Shown in pieces: positions 5,214 through 6,303 of a DNA stretch of 6,303 nt; position 1 is the first letter of the stretch, and the number at the start of each line of letters is the position of its first letter. Position numbers and translations under genes: made by a program. This DNA comes from Nitrospiria bacterium (GTDB lineage Bacteria > Nitrospirota > CAKKRA01 > 9FT-COMBO-42-15): contig CAKKST010000404.1 of NCBI GenBank assembly GCA_919903585.1, positions 1 to 6,303 on the forward strand. The letters are read 5' to 3'. Below the pieces are notes generated by a model that ran no database searches, was not told the origin of the DNA, and worked only from the letters and a program-made list of their open reading frames with translations.

Positions 5214-5708
5214 ATGGGAAAGAGGCAGCTTTTATTTATCACTTATTATAGTAAGAATTTTGATGAAGGGCTCTCGTATGTTATAGACCTCGCAAAAATA
5301 ATGAATAGAGGCATAACTGCCTTGATGATTTATAAAAAGAGCCTGACAGAAAAATTTGAAGATCTTATGACAGCAGTCACATTTGCTGAGGCAAACGAAC
5401 ATGACGCAGCGAGGATGTTTATTACAGAGGATTTTAAAAAGATTGAGGGTAATGCTGACGGGAAGATTGCCTCTCTTTTTAAAAGCTGCCGGGAATCAGG
5501 GGTTGATGCAGATATCTATATCACGAAAAAGGATATAACCATAGCGATAAAAGATTTCTTGGAGCTGAAAACAAGCATTGATATGGTTCTATTGAGTCCG
5601 AGTGTAACCAATAATGAAGGCGTTTCAGCAAAAGAGCTGAAGAGGCTTGTAAAAACCGTATCAAGGCCAATAGTAACAATGGCGAGGAATGTTAAGGAGG
5701 TTTCTTGA
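5214..5708 (+). CDS. UspA-like (universal stress protein fold) small cytoplasmic protein
   Basis: The 164-residue soluble protein opens with a hydrophobic strand followed by a helix (RQLLFITYYSKNFDEGLSYVIDLAKIMNRGITALMIY). It closes with the alternation SIDMVLLSPS ... LKRLVKTVSRPIVTMAR (about 123-159), which matches the last strand-helix-strand of Usp proteins (D-hydrophobic strand, then a helix ending in P-[IV]-hydrophobic). The ATP-binding G-x2-G-x9-G-[ST] motif is absent, so this would be a non-nucleotide-binding or divergent member. Its start has GGAGG 5 nt upstream (5204-5208) and it is the first gene behind the sigma-54 promoter. Its TGA overlaps the ATG of the transporter by one base (TGATG), so the two are made together. 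A job as cytoplasmic partner or regulator of the transporter is inference. Fold assignment is by pattern only. Confidence 0.72.
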   Translation: MGKRQLLFITYYSKNFDEGLSYVIDLAKIMNRGITALMIYKKSLTEKFEDLMTAVTFAEANEHDAARMFITEDFKKIEGNADGKIASLFKSCRESGVDADIYITKKDITIAIKDFLELKTSIDMVLLSPSVTNNEGVSAKELKRLVKTVSRPIVTMARNVKEVS

Positions 5709-6303
5709 TGGATTTAATGTATTTTTATTTACCTGTAGCCCTGACGAGTATTAATGTTTTTTATCCTATCGGGCTTGGTTTGGCAGTTGGAATACTTTCA
5801 GGGCTTTTTGGCGTTGGCGGAGGGTTTCTGATGACACCGCTTCTGATAATGCTTGGCATACCTTCAACTGTAGCGGCGGCAACGGATTCAAACCAGATAG
5901 TGGCAGCGTCAACATCAGGGACATACGCACACTGGAAGGTCGGGAATGTAGATTTTAAAATGGGCTTTCATCTTTTAATAGGCGGTTTTGCAGGAGGCCT
6001 CTTTGGAGTTCAGGCCATAAAGATTCTCAAGGCAATGGGGAATGCAGATTTTGTGATAAAAATGACCTATGTATTTATGCTGGGGATTGTGGGCACATAT
6101 ATGTTTATTGAGAGTATACAAAACATGAGGAAAAAGAAGGCGGAAGAAGCGAAGCCTAAAAAAGAGTCAGGCACCGCAAGGTTCCTTAAGTCTCTGCCTC
6201 TTCAAACCCATTATGAGAAATCAGCCGTTACACACTCTGCGCTTATACCCATAGTATTCGGCGGGTTTGTTGGCATCCTTGCTGCCATAATGGGCGTGGG
6301 AGG
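5708..6303 (+). CDS. TSUP (TauE/SafE, DUF81) membrane transporter, 3' end cut by window edge
   Basis: The 198 codons present include the N-terminal half and the beginning of the second half of a TSUP protein, a family linked to export or uptake of sulfite, sulfonates, thiosulfate and other small anions. The first-repeat signature GLFGVGGGFLMTPLL (32-46) is followed by AAATDSNQIVAAS (56-68). The second repeat starts at GGFVGILAAIMGVG (185-198), where the window ends. Hydrophobic segments lie near 18-39, 40-51, 85-105 and 116-137. A lysine/glutamate-rich loop (140-172) separates the halves and is probably cytoplasmic. AAGGAGG at 5694-5700 is 7 nt before the ATG, which overlaps the upstream stop by one base. 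The start is therefore firm. Full family members are about 250-330 residues. Family is confident; substrate is not determinable. Control by the adjacent sigma-54 promoter is inferred. Confidence 0.9.
   Translation, partial: MDLMYFYLPVALTSINVFYPIGLGLAVGILSGLFGVGGGFLMTPLLIMLGIPSTVAAATDSNQIVAASTSGTYAHWKVGNVDFKMGFHLLIGGFAGGLFGVQAIKILKAMGNADFVIKMTYVFMLGIVGTYMFIESIQNMRKKKAEEAKPKKESGTARFLKSLPLQTHYEKSAVTHSALIPIVFGGFVGILAAIMGVG

Overview
The window is AT-rich bacterial DNA. The reading frames favour ATA, AGA and AGG codons, genes overlap by ATGA or TGATG, and ribosome sites are classical AGGAGG. A hybrid histidine kinase / NtrC-type regulator pair, a sigma-54 promoter and toxin-antitoxin-like genes all point to a Gram-negative, probably anaerobic or subsurface bacterium such as a Nitrospirota or deltaproteobacterial lineage. 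That placement is inference from style; no taxonomic marker is present.

Left part (1-1900) is accessory in character. A minus-strand small gene cut by the window edge looks like the antitoxin-side partner of a toxin-antitoxin pair. It has a well-formed sigma-70 promoter overlapped by a 20-bp near-palindrome. Next come about 330 gene-poor bases, a 50-codon plus-strand frame that has a good ribosome site but an ATA where the start should be, a perfect 12-bp hairpin, and a 37-residue hydrophobic peptide gene. A sigma-70 promoter then leads into a PIN-domain ribonuclease gene overlapping by 4 bp a small downstream gene that is the likely antitoxin.

Right part (2090-6303) is a signalling and transport module, all on the plus strand. 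A membrane-bound sensor histidine kinase overlaps by 4 bp a full-length NtrC-family regulator with receiver, sigma-54-activating AAA+ and Fis-type DNA-binding domains. After 120 bases there is a textbook -24/-12 sigma-54 promoter. It drives a UspA-like protein, which is translationally coupled to a TSUP (TauE/SafE, DUF81) membrane transporter that runs off the right edge.

The most coherent reading is a local circuit. The kinase senses a signal at or outside the membrane and phosphorylates the regulator. The regulator then activates the adjacent sigma-54 promoter and switches on the UspA-like protein and the putative anion exporter. The signal and the transported substrate cannot be read from the sequence.
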